From Diphasiastrum complanatum (taxonomy: Eukaryota; Streptophyta; Lycopodiopsida; Lycopodiales; Lycopodiaceae): DNA of 64,000 nucleotides. Positions 47,271 through 58,790 of this stretch are shown in pieces. Every line of letters begins with the position of its first letter. Positions within the stretch are counted from its first letter, which is position 1. The stretch lies in contig CM055109.1 of assembly GCA_029204225.1 (NCBI GenBank), positions 24,142,422-24,206,421 on the forward strand, in the 5' to 3' direction. A model generated the notes under the pieces. It was not told the DNA's origin and made no database searches. It saw only the letters and a list, made by a program, of their open reading frames with translations. The position numbers and the translations under genes were made by a program.

Positions 47271-48563
47271 CCATGAGAATGGACCTTGGTTGTACAAAAA
47301 TACAAATCCAGAAGTTGATTTTCTGGTGTCGACATCTCCTGCGCAATCCACATCTGTGTAGGCTTTAAGGATGTTGGCAGTGTGGCTGCCTCCGTAGCAG
47401 ATGCTGAGAGTTTTTGTTGCTTGGATGTACTTCATGATCTTTGTTAGTGCTTTTCAATGAGTTAAGTCTAGATTTGACAGGAACTAGCTGAGTGTACTGA
47501 TCGAATATGCAAGGTCTGGTCGCATGCAGACATTGCGTATGTCAGTGAGCTGATGATGGATTGAAATGGGTAGCATTTCATCTCCTCCTTTTCTGCCTCA
47601 GTTTGAGGAGACTGTTTCTTTGATAGCTTTACTCCAGGGTCGAGTGGAAAGTCACTTGGTTTGCAGTTGGCCATTCCATACTTTTCCAATACGTTGTTGA
47701 GATATCGTTGTTGACTGATGCAAATCAGTCTGCTGGATCGATCTCGGTGGGTTTGTATTCCGAGACAATAGTCGGCTGGACCCATGTCAGTCATCTTATA
47801 TTCCTAGGCCAGCATGCAATTTGTATTCTTCATTAGATTCAGATTGTTACTGAATAAGAGTGTATCATCTACGTAGAGAGTGATGATGATGAAGTACTCT
47901 GATACAGACTTGAAGTAGACATTCGAGTTTGCTAAGTTTGGAATAAAACCATTCTCTATCAGAAATGCGTTGATCTTCTGGAACCAGGCTCTGGGTGACC
48001 GTGTCAGCCCGTAGAGCGCCTTGTAAATTTTGCATACAAGGTGTTGTTGCTTGCCGTTGAGTTCGTATCCCTCTGGCTACGTCATGTAGATCTCCTCTTT
48101 GATGGTTCCATTTAGGAAAGCAGTCTGGACATCCATTTGGTGGACTTCAAGGTCTGCTACAACTACAAAGGAGAGGAGTAGGCGAATCAAAACATGTCTG
48201 ACAATTGGGCTAAAGGTTTCTGAATAATCCAGATCTGAAATATGGGAAAAGCCTTTGGCGACTAGCCTGACCTTGTAATGATTTAGCCTTCCTTCAGTGT
48301 CGTACTTCTTCTTGAATATCCATTTGCATAGAATTGGTTTTTGGTCCTTTGGCAGCTCAGTGAATGTCCATGTTTGATTCTCCGTCAGAGAATCGAATTC
48401 GGTGTACATCGCTGCTTTCCACTGGTCAGCATTAAGAGTAGACATTGCCTCAGAAATGGTGTTCGGTTCCTGCACAAAGTAGTAGGTCGGATCATCCATA
48501 AATCTAGATGGAGGCTGTCTGGAGCTTTTCAACCTTCTGGATTGAACTTCGGTCCTCTGATGT
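47271..48563 (-). pseudogene. Copia reverse transcriptase-RNase H fragment
   Basis: Minus-strand order: W-K-A-A-M-Y-T-E-F, W-I-F-K-K-K, R-L-V-A-K-G-F (ORF 48077-48532), Q-M-D-V-Q-T-A-F-L-N-G with its catalytic Asp intact, L-Y-G-L, an intact Y-V-D-D box near 47870, D-Y-C-L-G-I-Q-T-H-R-D (ORF 47468-47794), then RNase H D-V-D-C-A-G-D-V-D-T-R-K-S-T-S-G-F-V-F-L. Only a few stops and one shift separate the parts, so this copy is younger than the other copia remnants. The right end is cut at 48563 by a chromovirus LTR. Confidence 0.85.
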
Positions 48564-49023
48564 AGTTACGGACTACAGGATACAGGCCTACTGGGCTACT
48601 CTGCTTATATTCCGCAGGCCTTTTTACATGTTGGTTATGTATATTTCTGGTTACGTATTTTATAATAGTCATGTACAGGTCCCAGAGCCTTTTTATATGC
48701 TTATGACCCGCACTGGGTCTTTTTTTATGACATTGGCTGGCCTTGGGCCCTTATTATATGGTTATATGTGGAGTGGGGGCCCATAGGAGGGTGCACTATT
48801 TTCCCTCCACATTTTGCCTCCCTTTACTTTTGAATTCCTATTTTAGGGTTCATTAGTAGGGTATTTATAGGGGCATTTGTACACTCATTTTTCAGATTAT
48901 TGATTGGTATTGTTTGGGCTCTTCGTGGGAGAACCTATTGTCTTGTCTATTGCTTGTAGGGCTTTAGTCTATTGCTGTCTTTTATGCTTCATTGATTCAA
49001 CACCTGAGATTTTGATCATAACT
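48564..49023 (+). repeat. Chromovirus 5' LTR, plus-strand copy
   Basis: Begins AGTTACGGAC and ends ATAACT directly against the primer site. It resembles the LTRs at 12426 and 20872 (shared ggccttgggccc, tggagtgggggc, gcactattttccctcca) but is longer (460 bp) and clearly diverged. It lies inside a copia element. Confidence 0.75.
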
Positions 49024-49035
49024 TGGTATCAGAGC
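49024..49035 (+). other. Primer-binding site for tRNA-iMet
   Basis: TGGTATCAGAGC immediately after the LTR. Confidence 0.85.
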
Positions 49036-49329
49036 ACTTTCCTTATTGCTGAATTTCATATCTGATTTTCTGATTGGGTGCTCATTTTCCTTGCTGATTT
49101 TTCTCTCTTTGCTGAGGGCTTCAGCAACATTCAGCACAGTTTGGAGGAGGATCAACTCCCATCAGAGCATTTTCCTTGGCGAAGCTTTAGCAGATAGTTA
49201 GCGGAAGTATTTCCGCTAAATTTAACGGGCGGAAAAAAAAAAAACTCGGCAGATTATTTCCGGCGCCCAAGTTCCAAATCCTTTTCCCTCTTTTTTTTTG
49301 AACTCTCCATTTGATTCAAGAAAAGGATT

Positions 49330-49530
49330 CCCAACCATCTTTTCGGCATTGATTGGAGGCTGTCCAGCACCCTACTTCATCACATTTTTCAGCCATTGTT
49401 CCAGCAGAGTTTCAGCCATATTTCAGTTTTGATTGGAGGCTGTCCATCGTCCTATTTCATCACATTTTCTAGATATTTCCAGCCATATTTTTAGCATTGA
49501 TTGGAAGCTGTCCAGCGCCCACTTTCATTC
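49330..49530 (+). repeat. Chromovirus leader tandem repeats, plus-strand copy
   Basis: Three units with ttgattggaggctgtccagc followed by ccta-ttcatcacatttt, equivalent to the units at 20340-20858. Confidence 0.7.
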
Positions 49531-49762
49531 TCCTTGTGGTCACATTTTTCAACCAGCTCTTCGCACACGCTTGGAGCTCTATCGAGAGGTATCTTTGCTG
49601 GTTTTTCCTTGCTTTCCACACCTTTTCTTGACATTTGTCATTTCCTTTCTAGCTCTTAGTGTCGTTTGTGTACCTAAAGCGTATTTGGGGTGACGACAAA
49701 AGTCCGCTCCCTCGAATATTAAGCTTTTCTTACACTCTCTTCACTTCCTGCATTCCTTGACC

Positions 49763-50700
49763 ATGGATACTTCCCCTACATCTTCTGAGCCTCGCATACC
49801 ATCTTCCACTTACCTTGACGAAGTACGACATGAATTCCGAGATCATATTAGAAAAGCCATGAGTGATGTACGCACTTATTTACGCCAGGAGTTACGAGAG
49901 ACGTTCACTGCTCTTTCTGTCCAGATTGCTATACTATCATTACAGACCAGTGTTTCTCCACTATCTCCACCTGTTCTCCCACATCGTACATTTCCACCAC
50001 CCGAGACTCCTTCATCTTCTGGTCCTTTGCCACGAGACTTTAAGGATCAGGTTCAGCTTACTGTGTATTCTGGGTCATCCGATGGGAATGAACTCGAGAA
50101 TTGGTATTCTAAGCTTGAGACCTACTTCCTTATGTTTCCTAAGACTGACATTCAGCGGATACATTTGGCTGCTTTACATTTGGAGGCCCGTGCTGCTACT
50201 TGGTGGCACATGTTTCGCCAGACGGCTTCACGGGCCTTGCTAGTTGGACAGAGTTTATGACAGCACTCCGCCTAGCGATGATTGATCCTCAGTGGCTTAT
50301 TCGTCAACACAACATCTTTCGCAGTTTATCTCACACTGGTGACTTGGCTGCTTATACGACACGGTTTACAGAGCTTTTCTATCTATTCCCAGATATTTCT
50401 ACATTGGAACTCATCTCTCGCTACGTTGCTGGTCTACGAGGCGCACTCAAGTATGATGTTTCTTCTTTTTTTCCACTCACTCTTTCTCACACCATCTCCC
50501 TTGCTACCGCACTACAGCACAAGTACTCTCCCATCTCTTCCTCTGTTTCTCGTCCTTCGTATCCTTTCACATGTCCTATTTTTCCTCTCCATCCTCTGCT
50601 AGTCCCACATCTGTCAATTCACCTTCGTCCACTCTTCCTTCTGCACCACATCCTCATTTTGCTCCTCATCCTGTTTTTGTTCGTCACTAGTCACAGCCTG
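49763..50700 (+). pseudogene. Chromovirus gag
   Basis: The start is the ATG at 49763 (M-D-T-S-P-T-S-S). An N-terminal helical stretch is followed by a Pro/Ser-rich linker, then Y-S-G-S-S-D-G-N-E-L-E-N-W at about residue 98 and the gag core (T-W-W-H-M-F). A shift near 50210 moves the frame; the remainder (M-I-D-P-Q-W-L, Y-T-T-R-F-T-E-L-F, L-I-S-R-Y-V-A-G-L-R-G) reads in ORF 50200-50928. Same family as 13.2-14.2 kb, but without the internal deletion. Confidence 0.8.
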
Positions 50701-50702
50701 AG

Positions 50703-51600
50703 ATGTCTGAGATCCGTGAGAAGCACTTATGTTTCAACTGTAAGAGTCCTGATCATATCGCCCGTGATTGCCGACAGCCTGCCACTGCTACTGCCATCTA
50801 TTTCTATGATGTTGACACACCTGATGATAGTCCTGATTCTGTCATATGCCTTCATATTCTTGATGATGACCCACTTGTTGATCAGCTTGCCACACCCACT
50901 GAGCCTGTTCCTGATCCCCCTGATCTAGCTGTATGCCATGCTCAGCTTGCTTATGCTACTTGGGCTGGTAAGCCGGGTCCATGCCATATCCGTCTTCGCA
51001 TACGTATCACTGGTCGTGAGTTTATTGCCCTTGTTGACACGAGTAGCACTCACTCGTTTCTCAGCAGTCATATTACTACACGCATTCGTGCCATGCCAGT
51101 CACTATGCCTCATCCCTTGCATGTTGAGGTTGCCAGCGCACACTCTTTTCCTGGCACGCAGATGTATTAGTAGCTTTCATATCGGATTGGAGACTTCCTT
51201 GGTCAGGCAAATTTTCATATTATGCCACTTACACGGTATGATCTTATCCTCGGTGCTGATTGGTTTGCATCCCTTGGTGCCGTTACAGTAGACTTCCAGC
51301 AGTAGACATTGACATTCTCTCATGATGGTACTCAGCATATATCTTCTGGTATTGATTCTCGGCAGGACTATCAGCTTATTTTTGGGAAGCAGTTCATACG
51401 GAGCCTCCCGAAGGCCCACTGTGCGGCTATTCTTTCTGTTCAGTCAGTTCAGCCTATTACGGATGCACCACTTTTGCCACAAGTATTTTTTGAACTGTTG
51501 CGTGACTTTGAGCATGTTATTGGGCCATGGGCTTATACACGCAGGATGCCATGCCCTCGCAACACATTTTATTGGAGGATTTTATTTATTTACACTTTGT
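50703..51600 (+). pseudogene. Chromovirus zinc knuckle and aspartic protease
   Basis: ORF 50703-51170 opens with a CCHC knuckle (C-F-N-C-K-S-P-D-H-I-A-R-D-C). It continues into a retropepsin whose active site reads A-L-V-D-T-S-S-T-H-S-F (the Gly after Asp-Thr is replaced by Ser). After a TAG the end of the domain follows (Y-D-L-I-L-G-A-D-W-F). Similarity fades near 51600, before RT, at the junction with minus-strand coding sequence. Confidence 0.8.
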
Positions 51601-51639
51601 TGGGAATACCCCCAACAGGACCCACGACTTGAAGTAGTG

Positions 51640-52374
51640 TCGGTCCCTCGGCACTCTGCCGGTTTAGTAGAGCGTTCTCTTGGACCGCCTCTGGTGGATG
51701 AGATATCCCGTAATGTCTTCCATGAAGTTGAGACGGTCCAGTTTCTTCGAGTCCTTTGGCGTGTGGAAGTTGTGAACTCCTGTCAACCATTCCTGATCCA
51801 CCCATGCTTGGAATCGTTTCGTCCAGGGATCACCAAGGAATGCAGCTCAGTAATATACGCGAGCGACTAGCAGCTGGTCTTCGACTTTGTCGGAAGCGAG
51901 CGCCTTATTTGGATCAAAGAATATGGAGGAAAGGAAATCATCCCATTTTGTTTCAATGCCCATTAAATATTCCAAGTCCTGGGCGTAAGTGGTTGCCGCA
52001 TGGACTGTGGGATTGGGGCAATTGATGTAGGGGCTGGCGAATGCGGAGAGAGCCCTTCTGGCGTCTACATCCGTTGTCCACCCATATTCGGATTTGATGA
52101 TTGGCTAGTTGACATTGTTGAGTGTGATCTGGTCCCAAGGAGTGCCGCATTTCGCCCATTTGGATCTTCTTGGACATGGCAGAAAATGCGCGTTCACCTG
52201 TAACTGTTGCGGACTCGTCATGTACGCCTTGATGGTCGCAGGGTCTCTCTCAAATAACTGTTGTCGCCACTCCGGTTGTGGTTGGAGGGTGGGTAAGGCC
52301 TGCAGTTCTTTTTCCTTGATGGTCTGAGCTGAGAATGATAACTGTTGGCAACCAGAAAAAAAAAATCTGAGCAT
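51640..52374 (-). pseudogene. Unrecognised protein family, copy 1, C-terminal part
   Basis: Minus-strand reading is open from 52374 to 52105 (E-W-R-Q-Q-L-F-E-R-D, S-P-Q-Q-L-Q-V, P-C-P-R-R, D-Q-I-T). After one TAG it continues in frame through P-I-I-K, A-T-T-Y-A-Q-D-L-E-Y-L-M, W-D-D-F-L-S-S-I-F-F, D-P-W-T-K-R-F-Q-A-W-V and L-N-F-M-E-D-I-T-G-Y to about 51640. It is Trp-rich and mixed in charge, like a folded globular domain. No transmembrane segment, zinc knuckle or catalytic motif is visible. The first half matches copy 3 at 34.1-34.7 kb. Confidence 0.5.
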
Positions 52375-52552
52375 TCTAGTTTGTTGTCATCTAAACTGTT
52401 TATTTGATTTGTATATGTCATTTAAGTTTGATTTGCACTTGATAATATGGAGTATTTATTTATTAGACATAATTTGAGTTTCATATGTTTGTTGCAGGTC
52501 ATGTTTGGTGGCAAAGAACTATTTAATAGATCGTTCATGCATTGGATCACCT

Positions 52553-54377
52553 TTAAGTCATGTTTACCAAGAAAGTTAGCAAAGGAAATGATAAAAAATG
52601 CTCGGTTTGAAAAAATGACAAATGAAATTGTAGAGACTGGTCTCTTGATGACTCGTGGGGATATTTGGATAAAAATTCATTGATGTTCTCCTCCACGGAT
52701 TTCGGTCTTCGGAATGTCCGGCTGGTAGATATCGTTCGTGACCCTCTGGATGATGTTGTTGGGCCCTGGCTGGTGGTTGCGCCTTGGCTCTGGTCGCGCG
52801 TCTCAGTGGCCGCATCTGTCTGCCCTTGGTCCTGGCCTTCGGACCCTTGATCTGGTTGAAATCCCCCTGCTGCCTGCTGGCTCTGGTCTTGGCTGGTACT
52901 AGCCTGTGCAGCGTCAAAATTTGGTGGTGGTGAAATTACCACGGGGGAGGGCTGGGCCTTCGTTTCCATGTATTTCTGGCATGCCTTGAGGGCTTGCTTG
53001 GCCTGGGCGAGCTCTTGCGTTGCGCTTGCCTGATACTTATTGAACTCTGCCTGGTAGCTGTTCAGGGTTTGGCTATAAATCTGCACCTGACGTCGTAGAA
53101 GATTCATCTCTGATTGAGAAAGCGGCCTTGTGTCCGGTGCAGATTGAGCTAACCAAACGAGCTTCTCATCTTGTAAGACTTTAACTTCCGTCCCTTGGCG
53201 CATGTTCTCTGCTTCCAAAAGAGTAAGTTGCGTTTGGATGGGGGCAAGCCGTTGGAATGCTTCAGTTTGAAGCTCCCGCACCTTTGTGGAGACCTCCGTC
53301 AGCGCTTTGGAGAGGCTTTGAATATATTTGTTTAGGCCCTCCTCTTTCTGCTGCAACTTGGCAATGCCTTTCTTGTTCGTGTTGTTGAGCTAGAATCAGC
53401 TCTTGTTGCAGCTTGGTGAGGTCTGCTCGTAGCTGTGTATTATTTGTTGCCAATTGTAGTACCCTGCCTTCCATAATAGCTTTGGCTGCTACCGCATCCA
53501 GGATGTATTTTCGTAGGGTTTGGTAGGCCGTCGTTAGATCCGTGGGAGCAGCTGGTACAATGGCACTGGCAGGGGCTTGTGTTATATCGGCCCCGACGAC
53601 TTGTGGAATTCCGTCGTCATTGTCCTCGATCAGATTTTCATTTATCCTGATGCCATCTGGGACGATAGGGTTAGCCCGATCTGGTGATGCTACAAAAACT
53701 GTTTGTACAAATGCGTCATCAAACAGCGGTTGGCTGCCCTCGGCAACCTTTGGCAAAGCGGGTGGGGTGTGAGAAACAACTGTGGAAACAGGGACGAGGA
53801 ATGTTTGTCCGAACGAGAGGATGGGAGGAACAGTGGGGAACTGAAGGGTGGTGTGGAGTATGGAAGAAGGTGAGGATGGAGCGGAAAGTGTCTGGCATGG
53901 AGGTGAAAAATTGATAATTCGCATCCATGCCAGAGTGTCGGGGGACAGTTGTGAATCAGCAGGGTTGAATGTGAGAGGAGAAACAGTGGTGGCAGGAGTA
54001 ATGGAGGATGTGATGGTGATGGATGGAGTAGCGGACACTGGAAGAGAAGTAGGAGTGGTATCAACAGAAGAAACGGGGATGGACACAGAAACAAATGTGG
54101 ATGGAATAGGAAGAGAGGTAGTGACAACAGAAATTGGAGTGGGGGGTTGCACGGAAGACGAAGTGGCGGTGGTTGATGGAGTGGTTAGTGCAGCAGTGGA
54201 GACACGTCTTCGGATGACAGGTGGAGATGTGGATGTAGAGGCAGCGCCACGCATTTGTTTGCTGGTCGTTGTGTTAATGATTGTAGGTTGGGAGGAGGTA
54301 GATGCTTGAGATGGTGGGTAAAGGTTAGTATGTGGCACAAGGGTAGATAGGAGGGATGAGCATTGGAAACCGTGCAC
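52553..54377 (-). pseudogene. Unrecognised protein family, copy 1, Ser/Thr/Pro-rich and coiled-coil part
   Basis: Two overlapping minus-strand ORFs make up one interrupted coding sequence: 53262-54377 (371 codons) and 52553-53356 (267 codons), joined by a single frame change near 53375. The first has about 200 Ser/Thr/Pro-rich residues, then V-P-D-G-I, then a helical region starting Y-Q-T-L-R-K-Y-I-L. The second continues the coiled coil (L-Q-Q-K-E-E-G-L-N, A-E-N-M-R-Q) to K-Y-M-E, then a Gln/Ser/Thr-rich linker and F-R-R-P-K-S-V-E-E-N-I-N-E-F-L with P-H-E-S-S-R-D. An AT-rich stretch (52375-52600) separates it from its C-terminal part. It lies just downstream, in the same direction, of a gypsy integrase. 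Function unknown; no known domain. Confidence 0.5.
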
Positions 54378-54439
54378 TTTTGCCTCGAGAAGTGCGTAGG
54401 CAAAGTTCCGTGAATTTTAACTCTCCCTTGATCGCCTTG

Positions 54440-55134
54440 GTTTTATACATCAGGACTAGATCTCCTTAACGAAAATCCTTCTTTTGTAATCTGCGATCAT
54501 GACAAGCCTTGCGTCTTTCCTTTTTCGCTGCCAGTGCATGCACAGCTAGTAAGCGTGTTTCACAGAGTTTATGCAGAGCTTCGTGGCGTAGCTATAGATA
54601 TTTGGACTCAATAAGACGTTGTGCGGTGGCAATCCTTAATGATGGAACTAAAAACTCTACTAGCATCACAGCATCCTGACCATATACCAATTGGAAGGGT
54701 GTTTGATCGGTGCTCCCTTTATATGTTGTCCTGAATGCCCACAGTGCAGCATGCAACTTGTGTTCCCAATCTGATCTGCTAGCTTCAACTATTTTCGTGA
54801 GCACGCTACACAAGATCTTATTGGATGATTCTGCTTGCCCATTACCACAAGGATAACAAGACGTACTGGTTCTGTGGATCGTGAAGAATTCCTCCAACAG
54901 GACCTTGATGGTCTCGTTGATGAAATGGCTTCCTCGATCACTGACTAGTTCCACCGGGCCCCTGAAGCGCACAATGATATTTTCATAAAGGAACTTGGCA
55001 GTGGTCCTAGCGTCTGCTACTCGTACTGCCTTGGCTTCGACCCATTTGGTGAGGTAGTCTATGGCTACGATTACGTATCGAGCTTGGAACTCCTTGATGT
55101 AGGGTGAATTGGACCAATATAATCCAATTCCCAT
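54440..55134 (-). pseudogene. Gypsy integrase core and C-terminal part
   Basis: ORF 54592-55134 contains the rve core with all three acidic residues in place: V-I-A-I-D-Y-L-T-K-W, L-V-S-D-R-G-S-H-F and N-G-Q-A-E-S-S-N-K. After a stop it continues with E-R-R-K-A-C-H-D-R and G-D-L-V-L-M-Y to about 54440, the usual integrase tail. No chromodomain is seen, so this family is not a chromovirus. Integrase inserts the element DNA in the nucleus. Confidence 0.85.
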
Positions 55135-55186
55135 TTTTCGAACGGTGCTTGGGCTAAGATTGGGTGCAGTAGATCATAGTTCAATC

Positions 55187-55768
55187 TCATTGGTCTTCTT
55201 CCCTTTGGCACACATCGCACTTTTTCAAGTATTTCTCTGTGTCTTTATGAATCGTTGGCCACCAACATCCTGATTGCACGATCTTGCGAACTATAATGTC
55301 AGATGTAAAATGACCTCCACCCATGCCTTCATGTGAAAGTGAAATGATCTGGGTGGTCTCATGAGGAAGAATACACCGCCAAAGAATTCCGTCTGGACCT
55401 CTTCGGTACAACTGGACAGGTCTAGCTTTCAAGATCGATTTTCCCTTTTCCGCCTTTGGTAGTGATTTGTCTGGTTGGCCCCGCATTAGATATTCAACAA
55501 TGTCGGCAACCCATTCTGGTACCGTATCTACGTAAAATAAGGCAGCATCTGCCAGCTCATCGTCGGATTGGATTGCAATCTCCTTTCCCTTGATTCGTGA
55601 CACATGATCTGCCATGTAGTGTTGTTTTCCCTTGCAAACTACTATCCGAAAATCAAATTCCAACAACAACAGGAGCCATCTGGTGATTATCCTTGTGTTG
55701 CAAGTTTTATTAACGAGATATAGCAAGGGTTGATGGTTCGTATAAAAAGCAAAATGTGTGGCCATCAA
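55187..55768 (-). pseudogene. Gypsy RNase H end and integrase zinc domain
   Basis: Open for 193 codons. RNase H: T-N-H-Q-P-L-L-Y-L-V-N-K and G-K-Q-H-Y-M-A-D-H-V-S-R-I. Integrase HHCC domain: H-E-G-M-G-G-G-H-F and C-D-V-C-Q, with the second zinc pair intact and the first His spacing as in the family. The integrase core follows after a short gap. Confidence 0.85.
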
Positions 55769-55899
55769 ATAGTGTCAAAACTTCTTAACCGCATAGATCA
55801 TGGTAGTGCTTCTTGCTCTGTGGTTGAATAATTTATTTCAGTATCACTGAGCTGTCAGCTTGCAAATCGGATTGGAAAATCCTTTTTGTGTTCACCTAG

Positions 55900-56767
55900 C
55901 TAGGTTAAGACTGCTCCAACTGCATACTTCAATGCGTCCGTATGCACGTGAAACTCAATGGACCAATTGGGTGGTCGTAGGATTGGTGTTGAGACCAATG
56001 CATCCTTAATCTTCTGGAAAGCCTTTAGAGCTTCCTCATTCCAATGTGGATCCATTGTGAGCTTGTAAATTGGTCTGGCTAACTCCGCAAAATCAAGAAT
56101 GAAGATCCTATAATAGTTAGCATGACCCATGAAAATGTAGACCTCGCGGTTTAAGAGAGATGTCGAAGCGTTGACATTGGATAAAAAAAAATTCAAGCAC
56201 AGAGAGATGGCATGTTTTTTTTGAATGTGCTCCTAAATCGTCCAAGTAAACTTCTAGGGTATCGCCCATCTACTGAGAAAAGGCCGCTTGCATAACACAT
56301 TGGAAGGTGCTGGGGGCATTGCAGAGACCAAAAGGCATGACTTTCTAGCAGAAGGTTTCCCATTCTGTGGCAAAAGCGGTTTTATGTTGATCTTCTTCCG
56401 CAATTTGGATCATATTGTATTCGCTAAAGCCATCTAAGAAGGAGTAAGCTTCATCTCCTGCTAGATTTTCTAAGATGGATTCTCCGAAGGGTAACGGAAA
56501 ACGATCACGTTCGGTGACGGCATTCAGTTTTTTAAAATCAACACAGATTCGGAGTTTTCCATTTTTCTTGGGAACGATGACAATTGGGGAGACCCACTCA
56601 GTATGCTCGATTTCATAGATAAATCCCGCATCTAAGAGGCGTTGTAATTCTTCTTTGATCTTGGCCTTATAGATTGGATTGCATCTGTATGGACGACTAG
56701 CAGTTGGCCTTGCACCCGGTTTAAGCGGGATACGATGCACAACTACTTGGGGTGCGACATTTTTCAT
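55900..56767 (-). pseudogene. Gypsy reverse transcriptase
   Basis: ORF 56345-56767 covers the fingers (L-L-D-A-G-F-I-Y-E-I, W-V-S-P-I-V-I-V-P-K-K, R-I-C-V-D-F-K-K-L-N) and first palm Asp (F-L-D-G-F-S-E-Y). After a stop the reading continues with M-P-F-G-L-C-N-A-P-S-T-F and an intact Y-L-D-D. The thumb and connection (G-H-A-N-Y-Y-R-I-F, H-V-H-T-D-A) are in ORF 55900-56196. Two stops and one shift break an otherwise well preserved enzyme. Confidence 0.85.
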
Positions 56768-56911
56768 GTCTTTATAGGTCCATGCAAAGACATGTCAATA
56801 TTTTCATAGGAGCTTTTCAAGCCGTCTGTGTTGTTCGCGATTGAGATTAGCTCCGACGTGGACAAGATATTCGTTGGTTTCATTTGGCTCACTCAGAGAA
56901 AGGGTGATAGT

Positions 56912-57700
56912 TTATGCAGGGCCTTTGTAGGGTGAATTACCAGTTGGCTCACGTTGAGCTTGGGGTAATTGGACTGTGACATCCTCAATCGTATAGTTCT
57001 TAAAGTATGTAGGAACATCATGGGCTGGAGATTCGAGGGGGGCCTTGTCTTTCATCTGTCGGGATGGTGATTGGGAATGTTCGGGGGCTGGTGTAGGAAC
57101 AAAGGCAATCTCAGAAACTTCTCTAATAATTGTGAGGTCACCAGGCGGTTGAATTTGAAGTGGTTTTTTCATTTTCTCTTTCATAGTATGGCCACATGGT
57201 TGAGGCTTTGGTGGTGGAGAGGTGTGTGGATGAGGGACGGTTGGTACGTCATGGAGGATCTCGTCATCAATTTGAAAGATGGTCTCCTCCTCACATAGAT
57301 CCCATGAATAGTGTGGGTGTTTGGGACGGTAGAATTTTGTCTCAGGCTTTTCAATTGCAACCTTGGCAACTGGTTCCACCTTGGAAGCATGTTGCGGATA
57401 GGCCCTAAAGTGCCTCCATATAATTGAGGATCTGAATATTAGAAATGTCCAAATCTTCTGGGCAATTCTAAATTTGTAAGAAATTCTCGTCATTGATGAA
57501 TAAATTGTCTGATTCATTAGTAGATAGCCATGCAACATTTAGTAACTCATCATTGTGTGGAAGGATATCAATAAAATTGGTATTGATGATAGGTGTATCT
57601 AGGTCAGGTAATTGGTCATGATCGATCAGGAGTGGAGAGGTACAATTATCCTGATGCTGAGCACAGTAATCGGCATTCACACAATCAATGGTAGCTAGAT
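56912..57700 (-). pseudogene. Protease-RT linker of gypsy family C, minus copy
   Basis: ORF 56912-57538 (208 codons) and 57468-57680 hold a Pro/His/Lys-rich linker without a known fold. Its end matches the linker of the plus-strand element at 19.9-20.0 kb (V-Q-L-P-Q, R-E-P-T, N-S, G-P-A). Downstream, V-H-V-G-A and H-V-F-A-W-T-Y-K-D-M-K start the RT part, as in the plus-strand copy. Confidence 0.6.
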
Positions 57701-57724
57701 TGTGACTCTAGTTTATGATATCAG

Positions 57725-58140
57725 TAGATTTAACATAATGACCTTTTCGTGGCTGGACTGGTATGGTTCAAATATTGAGTTGGTGGTCGAGGACCCTTCG
57801 TCATGGATGCGTGCAGGTTTGAGTTTACCCGTTGAATCAATGGTGACAGAACTGTCACGATTTCCAAAAGTGACTCGGCCTTTGCTCCAGTCATGAACGA
57901 CTCGTGCATTGGTGAGCCATGGATGACCAAGTAGTAATTCATAAGAATATCAAGTACTACAAGATCGACAGAAAACTTGAGACCTCCTAGTTTGATCAGC
58001 ATGTATGGAGAAATGTCACAACAAGAACTGGCCATATGGACCATGTTGAGGCTCAAACCGAAAGGATTTATGCCATCCATTGCCATGCCATATTTTAAGC
58101 TATAAGGTTGATATTTGAACTTGGACCACTGCTCATTGAT
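57725..58140 (-). pseudogene. Gypsy protease, C-terminal half
   Basis: Minus-strand ORF 57730-58086 contains I-K-L-G-G-L-K-F-S-V-D-L-V-V-L-D. In the next frame it has G-H-P-W-L-T-N-A-R-V-V-H-D-W-S-K-G-R-V-T-F-G, the end of the retropepsin domain. The half with the active-site Asp is missing; the copia fragment to the right replaces it. Same family as the protease at 18.4-19.1 kb. Confidence 0.7.
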
Positions 58141-58790
58141 ATGTTTCTATGCAATTGAGTGAATTGGTACCCGCATCACCTTGTCCGTAGATCGATTCTT
58201 GGTATGCCAATCTACTAGTTGTGTCAAAGACTTGCTTTTTTGGATACAAGGGAGTGTTGGCATATTTATGCAAGCATATCTCATCTTCATCATCATATAA
58301 ATCTTTGTTGTCATCCATGTTCTCACCACCCATTGAATGTGCATGTTCACTCTCTTCGTTGTGCATTTAAATTTCCTCATCCAAATAGCCATTCAAGAAA
58401 GCATTAGTGACCTCCATTTGAAAAATATTCTAGCCACATAAATTTTTAAGAGAAATAAGCATGCAAAGTGTTGCCAACTTTGTCATGGTTGCAAAAGTCT
58501 CCTCATAATCAATGCCATATTTTGAGCATAGCCTTTTGCCATCAATATTGCCTTATAATTGTTGATGCTCTCATCTTTATTATGCTTCACTTTGTAGATC
58601 CACTTGCATGCTAATGTCTTCTTGCCTTGAGGAAGCTTCACAATATCTCAAGTATGAATTTTCATCAAAGCATCATACTCTACATCCGTAACATCACACC
58701 ATTCTCTCTTTTTACATGCATCTTCATATACCAACGAGTATACACATGCCTAGGTTCGAGCACCAATCGAACCACCAGAAGTACTAGATT
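58141..58790 (-). pseudogene. Copia reverse transcriptase, N-terminal fragment
   Basis: Minus-strand reading: C-K-W-I-Y-K-V-K-H-N near 58600, M-A-K-G-Y-A-Q, Y-E-E-T-F-A-T-M-T-K (across a shift) and F-Q-M-E-V-T-N-A-F-L-N-G-Y-L-D-E-E-I, where the catalytic Asp reads Glu. The part below 58370 (ORF 58133-58366, acidic, D-D-N-K-D-L-Y-D-D-E-D-E) is not recognisable as copia. Confidence 0.65.

Noticed and set aside
53848-54309. 153-codon plus-strand ORF rich in Gly, Val and Glu
   Set aside because: It is the antisense shadow of the Ser/Thr/Pro-rich minus-strand ORF, whose neighbours and homologous copies support the minus strand.
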